Shown here piece by piece: positions 34,638 through 44,504 of a stretch of 64,000 bases of DNA. Each line of letters begins with the position of its first letter. The first letter of the stretch is position 1. A program made the translations under genes and the position numbers. The DNA is from Lysobacteraceae bacterium P (GTDB lineage Bacteria > Pseudomonadota > Gammaproteobacteria > Xanthomonadales > Xanthomonadaceae). Under the pieces are notes generated by a model. It was not told the DNA's origin. It did not search any database and worked only from the letters and a program-made list of their open reading frames with translations. The DNA lies in assembly GCA_005503055.1 (NCBI GenBank), contig SCOX01000001.1, positions 558,001-622,000 on the forward strand, read 5' to 3'.

Positions 34638-35177
34638 ATGTTCAAGTCCATTTTCGCCGGCCTCGCCCTGGGCCTGTCGCTGTTCCTCGCTGGCTGCGGC
34701 ACCGGCGCGCAGGCCGAGCCGTCGCGCGCGACGCCGGCGCCGGAGTTCACGGGCATCGCACGCTGGCTCAACGGTCCGCCGCAGACCATGGCCGGGTTGA
34801 CGGGCAAAGTCGTCCTCGTCGAGTTCTGGACGTATTCGTGCATCAACTGCATCCACGTGCTTCCGCACGTGAAGCAGTGGCACGAACGCTATCGCGACCA
34901 GGGCCTGGTGGTGATCGGCGTGCACACGCCCGAGTATCCCGAGGAGCAGAGCACCGCCAACGTCGTCAAGGCCATCGAGCGCTTCGGCATCGGCTACCCC
35001 GTGGCGCAGGACAACCTGTACAAGACCTGGGACGCCTACGGCAACCGCTTCTGGCCGGCGTTCTACCTGGTCGACCGCGACGGCCGCATCGTCCACCGCC
35101 ATTACGGCGAAGGCGACTACGAGGCCACCGAGGCGCGCATCCGCCAATTGCTGGCGCAAACTCCGAGCAAGCACTGA
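34638..35177 (+). CDS. Thioredoxin-like lipoprotein (TlpA/DipZ-type redoxin)
   Basis: 179-residue lipoprotein. The signal ends in the lipobox SLFLAGC (Cys20). A thioredoxin-like fold follows with active site WTYSCINCIHVLPH (Cys68, Cys71) and the later cis-Pro region GNRFWPAFYLVDRDG. It lies 79 bp after ohr, same strand, and is probably the last gene of the bufferin-like operon. A periplasmic disulfide reductase or copper-thiol handling role fits. CINC is the variant seen in DipZ C-terminal domains. Confidence 0.88.
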   Translation: MFKSIFAGLALGLSLFLAGCGTGAQAEPSRATPAPEFTGIARWLNGPPQTMAGLTGKVVLVEFWTYSCINCIHVLPHVKQWHERYRDQGLVVIGVHTPEYPEEQSTANVVKAIERFGIGYPVAQDNLYKTWDAYGNRFWPAFYLVDRDGRIVHRHYGEGDYEATEARIRQLLAQTPSKH

Positions 35178-35245
35178 CGTACCACGGCGCCGGCCGGCGC
35201 GATGTCACAATCCGAGCCACCCAGGAACCGCACGCAGCGAGCCGC

Positions 35246-35986
35246 ATGGAACACGTAGACCACATCCTCGTCGTCGACGACGACCGCGAGATCCGCCAGA
35301 TGATCGCGGACTATCTGCTCAAGAACGGCCTGCGCGCGACCGCCGTCGCCGACGGGCGCGAGATGCGCGCGGTGCTCGACACGAACGCCGTCGACCTCAT
35401 CGTGATGGACCTGATGATGCCCGGCGAGGACGGCCTGACGCTCACGCGCAACTTGCGCGCCGGCAAGCATCGCGCCATCCCGGTGCTGATGCTGACCGCG
35501 CGCGACGACCAGACCGACCGCATCATTGGTCTGGAAATGGGCGCCGACGACTACGTCGTCAAACCCTTCGCCGCGCGCGAGCTGCTGGCGCGCATCAAGG
35601 CGGTGATCCGCCGTACGCGCATGCTGCCCCCGAACCTGCAGGTCACCGAGGCGGCGAACATGCTCGCCTTCGGCCGCTGGCGGCTGGACACCACGGCGCG
35701 CCACCTGCTCGATCCCGACGCCACGGTCGTGGCGCTGAGCGGCGCGGAATTCCGTCTGCTGCGCGTGTTCCTCGACCATCCCAATCGCGTGCTCAGCCGC
35801 GACCAGCTGCTCAACCTCACGCAAGGCCGCGACGCCGAACTGTTCGACCGCTCCGTCGACCTGCTCGTCAGCCGCCTGCGCCAGCGGCTGGGTGACGGTG
35901 CGCGCGAGCAGAGCTACATCAAGACCGTGCGCAGCGAAGGCTACGTCTTCAGCATGGCCGTCACGGTCGTGGGCGAGGACGAATGA
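35246..35986 (+). CDS. OmpR-family response regulator
   Basis: 246 residues. The receiver domain has the acidic pocket VVDDD (11-13), phospho-acceptor Asp55 in VMDLMMPGEDG, Thr in LMLTARD and Lys in VVKPF. The C-terminal winged helix ends SYIKTVRSEGYVFS. The start at 35246 gives the normal N-terminus. It overlaps the histidine kinase gene by 4 bp. It lies 68 bp after the thioredoxin-like lipoprotein, so it may control the bufferin operon or the porin, but no direct evidence is visible. Confidence 0.93.
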   Translation: MEHVDHILVVDDDREIRQMIADYLLKNGLRATAVADGREMRAVLDTNAVDLIVMDLMMPGEDGLTLTRNLRAGKHRAIPVLMLTARDDQTDRIIGLEMGADDYVVKPFAARELLARIKAVIRRTRMLPPNLQVTEAANMLAFGRWRLDTTARHLLDPDATVVALSGAEFRLLRVFLDHPNRVLSRDQLLNLTQGRDAELFDRSVDLLVSRLRQRLGDGAREQSYIKTVRSEGYVFSMAVTVVGEDE

Positions 35987-37305
35987 ACGCGCCGAACCCG
36001 CGCGGCCGGCTGCGCTGGCTGCCGCGCACGATGGCCTCGCGCCTGTACGCGCTCCTCGCCGGCGGTCTGCTGATAGCCCACGGGCTCTCGTTCGGAATGC
36101 TGTTCTACGAGCGTTACGAGTCGGCGACCTCGATGCTGATGACGAACCTGGAACAGGACGTCGTCGTCGCGGTGAACCTGCTCGATCATCTTCCACCCGA
36201 CGAACGCGCGCATTGGCTGCCGATGCTGCGGCGGCGCACGTTCCAGTACATGCTCGGGCCGGGCCAGGAAGGCGAGCCGCTCGACAGCCACGGCTCGCGC
36301 GAAATGGCGGGCATGATCGCCGCCGCGCTGGGGCCGCGCTATCCGACGCGCGCAAGCCTGTTGTCTCGCGATCCCGAGCGCTTCCAGGTGCACGTGCGCC
36401 TGAGCGACGGAACGCCGATGGCCATCGAAGTGCAACCGTCGGTGATGCCGCTGGCGAAATGGCTGCCGTACGTCCTCGCGTTGCAACTGGCGTTGCTGCT
36501 GCTGTGCGCATGGGCGGCGGTGCGGCTGGCGACCCGTCCTCTCGCGCGACTGGCCGACGCGGCCGAACGTGTACGCCCCGACGGCGACGGCGAACGCCTC
36601 CCCGCCGGCGGCCCGACCGAAGTCGCGCAGGCGGTGGCTGCGTTCAACTCCATGCAGGACCGCATCGCGCGCTACATGAAGGAGCGAATGCAGATCCTCG
36701 CGTCCATCTCGCACGACCTGCAAACGCCGATCACGCGCATGAAACTGCGCGCCGAGGCGATGGACGCGGTGCCCGAACGCGACAAGATGCTCGACGACCT
36801 GGACCAGATGCAGCACCTCGTGCGCGAGGGCATCGCCTATGCACGCAGCGCGCATGGCGATTCCGAGGCGCCGGTGCGGCTGGACCTCGACGCGTTCCTC
36901 GACAGCCTCGTCCTGGACTACGCCGATACCGGGCGCGCGGTGACGTTCGAAGGCCGCATCGGCGCGCCGGTCGTGACGCGCCCGCAGGCTTTGCGGCGCG
37001 TGGTCGGCAACCTGATCGACAACGCGCTGAAGTACGCCGGCGCGGCGGAAGTGCTGGCCTCCGACGAATCCGGCGTCGCGGTGATCCGTGTGCGCGATCG
37101 CGGCCCCGGCATTCCCGAGGACGAGTTGGCGAAGGTGCTGGAGCCGTTCTATCGTCTCGAGGCGTCGCGTAACCGCGACACCGGCGGCACCGGACTGGGG
37201 CTGGCGATCGCCCAGCAACTGGCCGATTCCGTCGGTGCGACGCTGAGCCTGCGCAATCGCGAAGGCGGCGGGCTGGAGGCGATGGTGCGCGTGCCGCGCG
37301 CCTGA
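35983..37305 (+). CDS. Sensor histidine kinase
   Basis: 440 residues. TM1 (about 22-42), periplasmic sensor (about 43-158), TM2 (about 160-180), HAMP (about 181-232), HisKA with phospho-acceptor His244 in SISHDLQTPITRMK, and HATPase with NLIDNALKYA, RDRGPGIPEDE and GGTGLGLAIAQ. The start shares ATGA with the regulator stop. EnvZ-like in layout. The periplasmic part has no Cys or Met cluster that would suggest copper sensing, so the signal is unknown. Confidence 0.93.
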   Translation: MNAPNPRGRLRWLPRTMASRLYALLAGGLLIAHGLSFGMLFYERYESATSMLMTNLEQDVVVAVNLLDHLPPDERAHWLPMLRRRTFQYMLGPGQEGEPLDSHGSREMAGMIAAALGPRYPTRASLLSRDPERFQVHVRLSDGTPMAIEVQPSVMPLAKWLPYVLALQLALLLLCAWAAVRLATRPLARLADAAERVRPDGDGERLPAGGPTEVAQAVAAFNSMQDRIARYMKERMQILASISHDLQTPITRMKLRAEAMDAVPERDKMLDDLDQMQHLVREGIAYARSAHGDSEAPVRLDLDAFLDSLVLDYADTGRAVTFEGRIGAPVVTRPQALRRVVGNLIDNALKYAGAAEVLASDESGVAVIRVRDRGPGIPEDELAKVLEPFYRLEASRNRDTGGTGLGLAIAQQLADSVGATLSLRNREGGGLEAMVRVPRA

Positions 37306-37373
37306 CGCTTCTGCCCTCGCCCGTTCGCGCAGGACGTTCGAAAAGGCGCACACCGCCCGCTCCGGAGACGCAC

Positions 37374-38288
37374 GTGGATCGCATCGAGGCCATGAAGATC
37401 TTCATCGCGGCGCTGGACGAAGGCAGTCTCGCCGGTGCCAGCCGCCGCACCGGCCGTTCCGCGGCGGCGGTCAGTCGCGCGGTGGCCTCGCTGGAGGCGC
37501 ATGTCGGCGTGCCGCTGCTGCACCGGACCACGCGTTCGATCAAGCTCAGCGAGGCCGGCGAACGCTACGCCGCCGCCTGCCGGAAGGTCCTGGCCGACCT
37601 GGAGGAAGCGGACCGCCATGCCGCGGGCGAACGCTCCGTGCCGCGCGGCATGCTGACCATCACCTCCACCGTCTTCGCCGGGGTCGAAGTGCTGCAGCCC
37701 ATCGTCGATGCCTTCATCGACGAATTCCCCACGGTGAACGTGCGCATGCACCTGCTCGAACGCCCGGTCAACCTGATCGAGGAAGGCATGGACCTGGCGC
37801 TGCGGATCACGCATCTAGCCGATTCGACGCTGGTCGCCCACCACGTCGGCGAAGCACGGCGCGTGGTCGTCGCCTCGCCGCGCTACCTCGCGCTGCACCC
37901 GCACATCGAGGAACCGGCGGATCTGGGCAAGCACCAGATCGTCACCACCGCGCACATGGGCCTGGATTCGTGGACCTTCCCGCCGCCGGAAGGCAGCACC
38001 GTGCCGCGCGCGGTGTCGTTCGCGCCGCGACTGGTGGTGAACAACGTGCGCGCGGCGATCGCCTCGTGCGTGGCCGGACACGGCGTCACGCGCATGCTGT
38101 CGTACCACGTCGCAGCCGAAGTGGAAGCCGATGCGCTGCGTGTCGTGCTTGCGCATGCCGAGCCCGCGACGATCCCGATCAGCCTGGTGTCGCCACAGGG
38201 ACGCCTGTCGGTGCCGAAGGTGCGCGCCTTCGTCGACTTCGCACTGCCGCGGCTGCGCGCCGCGTTCGCCCGGCGCTCGCTGGGCTAG
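37374..38288 (+). CDS. LysR-family transcriptional regulator
   Basis: 304-residue LysR regulator of the CrgA/DmlR-like group. The GTG start at 37374 has GGAGA nine bases upstream and gives the standard N-terminus DRIEAMKIFIAALDEGSLAG. The helix-turn-helix is about residues 20-40 (ASRRTGRSAAAVSRAVASLE), with the effector domain from about 90. It precedes an SDR gene on the same strand (145-bp gap) and a tautomerase; these are its likely targets. Confidence 0.92.
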   Translation: MDRIEAMKIFIAALDEGSLAGASRRTGRSAAAVSRAVASLEAHVGVPLLHRTTRSIKLSEAGERYAAACRKVLADLEEADRHAAGERSVPRGMLTITSTVFAGVEVLQPIVDAFIDEFPTVNVRMHLLERPVNLIEEGMDLALRITHLADSTLVAHHVGEARRVVVASPRYLALHPHIEEPADLGKHQIVTTAHMGLDSWTFPPPEGSTVPRAVSFAPRLVVNNVRAAIASCVAGHGVTRMLSYHVAAEVEADALRVVLAHAEPATIPISLVSPQGRLSVPKVRAFVDFALPRLRAAFARRSLG

Positions 38289-38433
38289 ACCGGGCCGGAT
38301 TCCGCCGCTTGGCGGAAGAATGTCTGCCGAAGCCGGTGGATTCGCAGACGAGGTGTGCGCTCCTAGATTGAGTGGCGTCCGGAACGGCCCGAGTTGGCCC
38401 CAGTCCGGCTCCCCCACTCACTGGAGTCACACC

Positions 38434-39144
38434 ATGAACACCCCTCGTAAAGTCGTCGCCATCACCGGTGCCTCCCAGGGCATCGGCGCCGCCCTGGTTC
38501 AGGCCTTCCGCGACCGCGGCTACGCCGTCGTCGCCAATTCCCGTTCGATCAAGCCGTCGAACGATCCCGACGTGCTCGCAGTTGCCGGCGACATCTCCGA
38601 CCGCGAAGTCGCCAAGCGCGTCATCGCGCAGGCGGTGGCGACGTTCGGCCGCATCGACACGCTGGTGAACAACGCCGGCATCTTCACGGCCAAGCCCTTC
38701 ACCCAGTTCACCCCGGAGGACTACGCCGCCAACCTGTCGACCAACGTGGACGGTTTCTTCCATATTACCCAGGCCGCCATCGCCGAGATGGAGAAGCAGG
38801 GCTCCGGCCACGTGGTGACCATCACCACCAGCCTAACCGACCACGCCATCGACGGCGTTCCCTCGGTGCTGGCCTCGCTGACCAAGGGTGGCCTCAACGC
38901 GGCGACGAAGTCGTTGGCCATCGAGTACGCCAAGCGCGGCATCCGCGTGAACGCCGTTTCGCCGGGCGTCATCAAGACCCCGATGCATGCCCCGGAAACG
39001 CACGAATGGCTCGCCGCGCTGCACCCGGTGGCGCGCATGGGCGATATCGCCGATGTCACGCAGGCCGTGCTGTTCCTCGAGTCCGCCGGTTTCGTCACCG
39101 GCGAGATCCTCCACGTCGATGGCGGCCAGAGCGCCGGTCACTGA
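38434..39144 (+). CDS. SDR-family protein lacking the catalytic Tyr
   Basis: 236-residue SDR. The cofactor motif TGASQGIG (11-18), LVNNAGIFTAK, and the C-terminal GEILHVDGGQSAGH are intact. The active site reads SVLASLTKGGLNA: Lys151 is kept, but the Tyr expected four residues earlier is Ala147. The Ser region (TTSLTD) is present. I recall related SDRs with the same ALASLTKGG pattern, so this may be a subfamily trait and not decay. CACTGGAG precedes the ATG. It is followed 28 bp later by a tautomerase gene, under the LysR gene upstream. Confidence 0.9.
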   Translation: MNTPRKVVAITGASQGIGAALVQAFRDRGYAVVANSRSIKPSNDPDVLAVAGDISDREVAKRVIAQAVATFGRIDTLVNNAGIFTAKPFTQFTPEDYAANLSTNVDGFFHITQAAIAEMEKQGSGHVVTITTSLTDHAIDGVPSVLASLTKGGLNAATKSLAIEYAKRGIRVNAVSPGVIKTPMHAPETHEWLAALHPVARMGDIADVTQAVLFLESAGFVTGEILHVDGGQSAGH

Positions 39145-39172
39145 CGCGTAACGTCCCCGCAGGAGAGGTGCC

Positions 39173-39406
39173 ATGCCCATCGTCAACATCCAGGTGACAC
39201 GCGAAGGCTCCGGTCCCGGCCGCGACAGCGTCACTGCGCAGGAGAAGGCCGCGCTCATCAAGGGCGTGAGCGAGCTGCTGCTGGAGGTGCTCAACAAGCC
39301 GCTGGACTCCACGTTCGTCGTCATCGAGGAAGTCCCGCTGGAGAACTGGGGCTGGGGCGGCCTACCCGTTCCCGAACGGCGCCGACGCGCGGCGGAAGGC
39401 AAGTAG
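39173..39406 (+). CDS. 4-oxalocrotonate tautomerase-family protein
   Basis: 77 residues. After removal of Met the N-terminal Pro is the catalytic base ([12 protein letters not shown]), and the family block [23 protein letters not shown] is clear. GAGAGG precedes the ATG. Slightly longer than 62-residue 4-OT and closer to the 4-OT-like YusQ/PptA group ([15 protein letters not shown]). It is probably co-transcribed with the SDR at 38434-39144; both may act on a ring-cleavage or aldehyde product. Confidence 0.88.
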   Translation: MPIVNIQVTREGSGPGRDSVTAQEKAALIKGVSELLLEVLNKPLDSTFVVIEEVPLENWGWGGLPVPERRRRAAEGK

Positions 39407-39714
39407 CGGCAACGATCGGCAATGGACCGGTACGTCGCGCTCGAAAGACCGGGCGCGGCACGGGATCGACGGCAATCCCGCAGCAGGATCCTCGGGCTTT
39501 GCTGCGCAGGTGAAGACCAGCGCCACGGCGTGCCCTTGGCCGGTCCTTTTTCCGTTGACGGGAAAGGGACACGGCCGCGCCGCTCGCCGGACCCCTCGCC
39601 AGCTTGCGCAGGGCGCGCGAGCCTCGAACCCATCGCGACGGCCTGCGGAGCAGGACCGGCCGAAGGACCGCCCCTCGCCCGCCAGGCGCGGACGGCCGCC
39701 ACCGGAGCCCACGA
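39407..39714. other. 308-bp gap without a supported gene
   Basis: Between the tautomerase and the membrane protein gene. I see no convincing gene, hairpin or operator; frames through it are antisense or out-of-frame shadows. Confidence 0.5.
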
Positions 39715-40167
39715 ATGTCGACCTTCGTCCCGCAACCGCACGTCCACGCGCCGTCCGTCTTCGCCCGACGCCCGTTCCTCAGCGGCGTCGCCGTCGGCGT
39801 CGCGACGCTGGTGCCGCATGCATTCCTGTCGCCGCAGGCGTCGCTGGCGTTCGCTGCGGTGGTGATCGCGCTGATCGCCGGCATCTACTTCGGCTTCGCC
39901 GTGGTGAACGGCTCGGCCCGCGATCAGTTCGTCGAGTTCAACGTCACCGGGCTGTTCACGCTGGCGGGCCTGTTCGGACTGCTGCGCTGGCCGATCCTGC
40001 TGCCGCTGGCGTACTTCGCGCATGCACTGTGGGACCTGGCGCACCACAACCGCTCGCGCCTGTCGCTGGTGGCGATCCCGCAATGGTATGTGCCGTGGTG
40101 CGTGGTCATCGATGTGATCGTGGGCATTGGTTTGTTGCTGATCTGGCGCCACCACGGCCTGCTCTGA
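39715..40167 (+). CDS. Hypothetical inner-membrane protein
   Basis: 150 residues with four to five hydrophobic segments (about 22-38, 45-63, 78-96, 98-112, 128-146). Conserved-looking polar groups are [16 protein letters not shown] and [16 protein letters not shown], the latter with a His-rich turn that may bind metal or haem. No signal peptide cleavage site. The start at 39715 follows CCGGAG. No family recalled with certainty. Located between the tautomerase and paoABC. Confidence 0.7.
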   Translation: MSTFVPQPHVHAPSVFARRPFLSGVAVGVATLVPHAFLSPQASLAFAAVVIALIAGIYFGFAVVNGSARDQFVEFNVTGLFTLAGLFGLLRWPILLPLAYFAHALWDLAHHNRSRLSLVAIPQWYVPWCVVIDVIVGIGLLLIWRHHGLL

Positions 40168-40332
40168 GCGTTCCGGCGGGGGCGCAGTGGTTTTTCCACC
40201 TTCCCTTCACCGCGCCTCGACTCTCATGCAGGAGTCCGTCACCTCCCGTGCGGACCGCGGCGAACACCTCACCGCGCGCCAGCCTCGCGGCAACGAGCGT
40301 CGCCTTGCGAGGGCCAGCCAAGAGGACACTTC

Positions 40333-40977
40333 GTGGACGGCATCCGCAACTTTCCCATCACCCGGCGAGAGCTGCTCAAGGCAGGCGTGACCTCCGCAAC
40401 CGCCATCGCAGTGCCTTCCCTTTCCCTGGCGCAGGGCACCGACCCCGCCGCCACGTCGCCGCCGGTGGTCGAGAAGGTGTCGTTCCAGGTCAACGGCAAG
40501 CAGCAGAGCCTGCAACTGGACACGCGCACCACCCTGCTCGACGCGCTGCGCGAACACCTGCATCTGACCGGCACCAAGAAGGGATGCGACCACGGCCAGT
40601 GCGGCGCGTGCACGGTGATCGTCGATGGCCGCCGCATCAATTCCTGCCTGACGCTGGCGGTGATGCACGAAGGCGCGCGCGTCACCACGATCGAAGGTCT
40701 CGGCACGCCCGACAAACTCCATCCGTTGCAGGCGGCGTTCGTCAAGCACGACGGCTACCAGTGCGGCTATTGCACGCCCGGCCAGATCTGTTCGGCCGTG
40801 GCAATGCTGGAGGAGATCAAGGATGGCGTTCCCAGTCACGTCAGCCTCGACCTCACCGCTCGCCCGCCGCTGAACGCCGACGAGATCCGCGAGCGGATGA
40901 GCGGCAACATCTGCCGCTGCGGCGCGTACTCCAACATCCTCGACGCGATCACCGAAGTCGCCGGGAGCCGGGCATGA
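40333..40977 (+). CDS. paoA: Aldehyde oxidoreductase iron-sulfur subunit PaoA
   Basis: 214-residue 2Fe-2S subunit of the xanthine oxidase family. GTG start. The Tat signal ([21 protein letters not shown]) exports the folded, cofactor-loaded complex to the periplasm. The plant-type cluster has Cys85, 90, 93 and 105 ([10 protein letters not shown]); the second cluster has Cys144, 147, 194 and 196 (GYQCGYC, NICRCG). It overlaps paoB as ATGA. With PaoB and PaoC it oxidises aromatic and other aldehydes to acids. Confidence 0.93.
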   Translation: MDGIRNFPITRRELLKAGVTSATAIAVPSLSLAQGTDPAATSPPVVEKVSFQVNGKQQSLQLDTRTTLLDALREHLHLTGTKKGCDHGQCGACTVIVDGRRINSCLTLAVMHEGARVTTIEGLGTPDKLHPLQAAFVKHDGYQCGYCTPGQICSAVAMLEEIKDGVPSHVSLDLTARPPLNADEIRERMSGNICRCGAYSNILDAITEVAGSRA

Positions 40978-41924
40978 GGGCCTTCGGCTACGAACGTGCG
41001 AGGTCCCCCGCCGATGCAGCCGCCGCGGCCGCGCGCACGCCCGGCGCGAAGTTCATCGCCGGCGGCACCAACCTGCTCGACCTGATGAAGCTGGAGATCG
41101 AGACACCTGCCTACCTGATCGACGTCAATGCGCTCAAGCTCGACCGGATCGAGCGCACGCGTGGCGGCGGCATGCGTATCGGCGCGCTGGTACGCAACAC
41201 CGACCTGGCCGCAGATGCGCGGGTGCGCCGCGATTACGGCGTGCTGTCCCGGGCATTGCTCGCCGGAGCCTCCGGGCAGTTGCGCAACCGTGCCACGACC
41301 GCGGGCAACCTGCTGCAGCGCACGCGCTGCCCCTACTTCTACGACACGAACCAGCCGTGCAACAAACGCCTTCCCGGCAGCGGTTGCGCGGCGCTGGAAG
41401 GCTTCAGCCGGCAACTGGCCGTGGTCGGCGCCAGCGAACACTGCATCGCCACGCATCCCAGCGACATGGCCGTGGCGATGCGCGCGCTCGACGCCACGGT
41501 GGACACCGTGAAGCCGGACGGAAGCACGCGCAACATCGCGATCGACGATTTCTACCGCGCGCCGGGCAACTCGCCGCACCTGGAAACGGTGCTGGAACGC
41601 GGCGAACTCATCACCTCCGTGACCTTGCCCGAGCCTGCGGGCGGCACGCACGTGTACCGCAAGGTCCGCGATCGCGCGTCCTATGCGTTCGCGCTGGTCT
41701 CCGTCGCCGCGGTCCTGCAGGCCGATGGCGGTGGCCGCGTCGCCCTGGGGGGCGTCGCGCACAAGCCCTGGCGAATGCCCGAGGCCGACGCCCAACTGCC
41801 CGCGGGCGCGCAAGCCGTGACCGAGCGCCTGTTCGCCGGCGCCAAACCCACCGACCAGAACGCGTTCAAGCTGCTGCTCGCACGGCGCACGCTCGAAGCG
41901 GTGCTGGTGGATGCGAAGGGATAG
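40974..41924 (+). CDS. paoB: Aldehyde oxidoreductase FAD subunit PaoB
   Basis: 316-residue FAD-binding subunit. FAD motifs are [15 protein letters not shown] and [13 protein letters not shown]. Unlike xanthine oxidase FAD subunits it has the extra 4Fe-4S insertion typical of PaoB/YagS: Cys119, 129, 138 and 157 ([25 protein letters not shown]). It overlaps paoA by 4 bp and lies 3 bp before paoC. Confidence 0.93.
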   Translation: MRAFGYERARSPADAAAAAARTPGAKFIAGGTNLLDLMKLEIETPAYLIDVNALKLDRIERTRGGGMRIGALVRNTDLAADARVRRDYGVLSRALLAGASGQLRNRATTAGNLLQRTRCPYFYDTNQPCNKRLPGSGCAALEGFSRQLAVVGASEHCIATHPSDMAVAMRALDATVDTVKPDGSTRNIAIDDFYRAPGNSPHLETVLERGELITSVTLPEPAGGTHVYRKVRDRASYAFALVSVAAVLQADGGGRVALGGVAHKPWRMPEADAQLPAGAQAVTERLFAGAKPTDQNAFKLLLARRTLEAVLVDAKG

Positions 41925-41927
41925 ACC

Positions 41928-44135
41928 ATGAAGTTCGACACGCCTGCAGGCACCAATCCCATCGACCGGCTGAAGGTCGTCGGCCAGCCGCTCGACCGAA
42001 TCGACGGGCCACGCAAGACCACCGGCACGGCGACCTATGCCTACGAATGGCAGGACGCATTCCCCTCGCCTGCTTATGGCTACGTGATCGCCGCGGGCAT
42101 CGGCAAGGGCCGCATCGCCTCGATGGACGTCGAGGCGGCCAAGGCCGCGCCGGGCGTGCTTGCGGTCGTCACCGCGCAGAATGCTGGGCCGCTGGGCAAG
42201 GGCGATTTCAACACCGCCAAGCTCCTGGGCGGGCCGGAGATCCAGCACTACCACCAGGCCATCGGACTGGTCGTGGCCGAGACCTTCGAGCAGGCGCGGG
42301 CCGCCGCGCAGAGGGTGCGGGTGCAGTACGAGCGCGGCAGCGGTGCTTTCGATCTGGCGCGGGCGAAGGAATCGGCCACGCGCCCGACCACCGACCCGAA
42401 GCCGGACTCCTCCGCAGGCGATTTCGCCAGCGCGTTCAAGCAGGCGCCGGTGCAACTCGACCAGACCTACACCACGCCCGACCAGTCGCACATGATGATG
42501 GAGCCGCACGCCTCGGTCGCGGCCTGGGATGGCGACAAGCTCACCGTGTGGACGTCGAACCAGATGATCGACTGGGGTCGCGGCGACGTCGCCAAGACGC
42601 TGGGCATCAGCCGGGACAACGTGCGGTTGGTCTCGCCGTACATCGGCGGTGGATTCGGCGGAAAGCTGTTCGTGCGATGCGACGCAGTACTGGCCGCGCT
42701 CGGGGCACGTGCCGCGAAGCGCCCGGTGAAAGTCGCCCTGCCACGCCCGATGATGCCCAACAACACCACCCATCGGCCGGCGACCATCCAGCGCATCCGC
42801 ATCGGCACCACGCGCGACGGCAAAATCACCGCCATCGCGCACGAAAGCTGGTCCGGCGATCTGCCCGGCGGTGGCCCCGAAATGGCGGTGCAGCAGACGC
42901 GCCTGCTCTACGCCGGCGCCAACCGCAAGACCACCACGCGTCTGGCGGTGCTCGACCTGCCCGAGGGCAACGCGATGCGCGCGCCGGGCGAAGCGCCCGG
43001 CCTGATGGCGCTTGAGATCGCGATGGACGAGATGGCCGAGAAGCTCGGGATGGACCCCGTCGAATTCCGCATCCTCAACGATACCCAGGTCGATCCCGAG
43101 AACCCGAAGCGTCCGTTCTCGCAGCGCCAGCTCAACACCTGCCTGCGCGACGGCGCGCAACGCTTCGGCTGGAGCCGCCGCAACGCGAAGCCCGGACAGG
43201 TGCGCGACGGCCGTTGGCTGGTCGGCATGGGGGTGGCCGCGGGATTCCGCAACAACCTGGTGATGAAGTCCGGCGCGCGCGTGCGCCTGGATCGCCAGGG
43301 TGTGGTCACGGTGGAAACCGACATGACCGATATCGGCACGGGTTCCTACACGATCATCGCGCAGACGGCGGCGGAGATGATGGGCGTGCCGATCGAGCAG
43401 GTCGTGGTGAAGCTGGGCGACTCGACGTTCCCGGTGTCGGCCGGGTCCGGCGGACAATGGGGCGCCAACAGTTCCACCGCCGGCGTTTTCGCCGCCTGCG
43501 ACAAACTGCGACGCACCATCGCCGAACGGGCCGGCTTCGCGCCCGACGATGCGGTCTTCGCGGGTGGCCAGGTCAGCGCGGGCGGGCGCAGCGTTCCCCT
43601 CGTGCAGTTCGCCGCGGCCGGCGACCTCGTCGTCGAGGAGACCATCGAGTTCGGCGACCTCGCCAAAAAATACCAGCAGTCCACGTTCGCCTCGCATTTC
43701 TGCGAAGTCGGCGTGGACATCGCCACCGGCGAGACCCGCGTGCGCCGCATGCTCGCGGTGTGCGCCGCCGGTCGCATCCTCAACCCCAAGTCCGCGCGCA
43801 GCCAGGTCATCGGCGCGATGACCATGGGCATCGGCGCGGCGTTGTCGGAGGACCTCATGGTCGACAAACGACTGGGCTTTTTCGTCAATCACGACCTGGC
43901 CGGCTACGAGGTGCCGGTGCATGCGGACGTTCCGCACCAGGAAGTGGTGTTTCTCGACGAGGTCGACCCCATCTCCTCGCCGATGAAGGCCAAGGGCGTC
44001 GGCGAACTGGGCATCTGCGGCGTAACCGCGGCCGTCGCCAACGCCATCTACAACGCCACGGGCGTGCGCGTGCGCGAGTACCCGATCACGCTCGACAAGC
44101 TTTTGGAGAAGCTGCCGCCCGTGCAGCGCGCCTGA
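41928..44135 (+). CDS. paoC: Aldehyde oxidoreductase molybdenum subunit PaoC
   Basis: 735-residue large subunit that binds the molybdenum (MCD-type) cofactor. Motifs are GGGFGGKLFVRCDA, MRAPGEAPGLMALE and the catalytic Glu693 in KAKGVGELGICGV. Size and motif order match E. coli PaoC. Activity depends on molybdate uptake by ModABC at 24998-27119. A PaoD/XdhC-like cofactor chaperone, usual after paoC, is not seen in the 370 bp after this gene or in the window. Confidence 0.95.
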   Translation: MKFDTPAGTNPIDRLKVVGQPLDRIDGPRKTTGTATYAYEWQDAFPSPAYGYVIAAGIGKGRIASMDVEAAKAAPGVLAVVTAQNAGPLGKGDFNTAKLLGGPEIQHYHQAIGLVVAETFEQARAAAQRVRVQYERGSGAFDLARAKESATRPTTDPKPDSSAGDFASAFKQAPVQLDQTYTTPDQSHMMMEPHASVAAWDGDKLTVWTSNQMIDWGRGDVAKTLGISRDNVRLVSPYIGGGFGGKLFVRCDAVLAALGARAAKRPVKVALPRPMMPNNTTHRPATIQRIRIGTTRDGKITAIAHESWSGDLPGGGPEMAVQQTRLLYAGANRKTTTRLAVLDLPEGNAMRAPGEAPGLMALEIAMDEMAEKLGMDPVEFRILNDTQVDPENPKRPFSQRQLNTCLRDGAQRFGWSRRNAKPGQVRDGRWLVGMGVAAGFRNNLVMKSGARVRLDRQGVVTVETDMTDIGTGSYTIIAQTAAEMMGVPIEQVVVKLGDSTFPVSAGSGGQWGANSSTAGVFAACDKLRRTIAERAGFAPDDAVFAGGQVSAGGRSVPLVQFAAAGDLVVEETIEFGDLAKKYQQSTFASHFCEVGVDIATGETRVRRMLAVCAAGRILNPKSARSQVIGAMTMGIGAALSEDLMVDKRLGFFVNHDLAGYEVPVHADVPHQEVVFLDEVDPISSPMKAKGVGELGICGVTAAVANAIYNATGVRVREYPITLDKLLEKLPPVQRA

Positions 44136-44504
44136 ACGGCGCGTTGCGACGGAGAACCGACGCGGTCTCGACGGCGCAGGAGCGGAGGACGGCGCCGCGC
44201 CGGCATGTTTCCCGCGCGGTCTCCTACGAAAGCACGCGGAAACACGGGCGCTGAAGCCGGAACGGCGCCGGGGGTGACGGAGATGGAAGGGCGCGAGTCC
44301 CGTTCGCGCCGCACGTTCGCTCGCGTACGGATGCCTCGTGGGTTTCCGAGGGATGCCGGCACGCGGTTTGCAGCGGACATCGCGCCATACACGCGAAATG
44401 TTTCCATTCAGTTTCAGCGCTTTAGACGTTTCGGATGCGGCCGTTATACGCATCGACACCGACCCGCGGATCGATCCGCCACCCTCCCCAACGAGCCGTA
44501 CCCC
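44136..44504 (+). promoter_or_regulatory. Leader of the chemoreceptor gene with a weak sigma-28-like promoter
   Basis: 369-bp gap with no gene I support. Near its end CTTTAGAC (44420-44427) and GCCGTTAT (44440-44447) resemble the flagellar sigma-28 boxes, but the spacing is two bases shorter than the usual 15. It would fit a chemotaxis gene. Low confidence. Confidence 0.3.
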
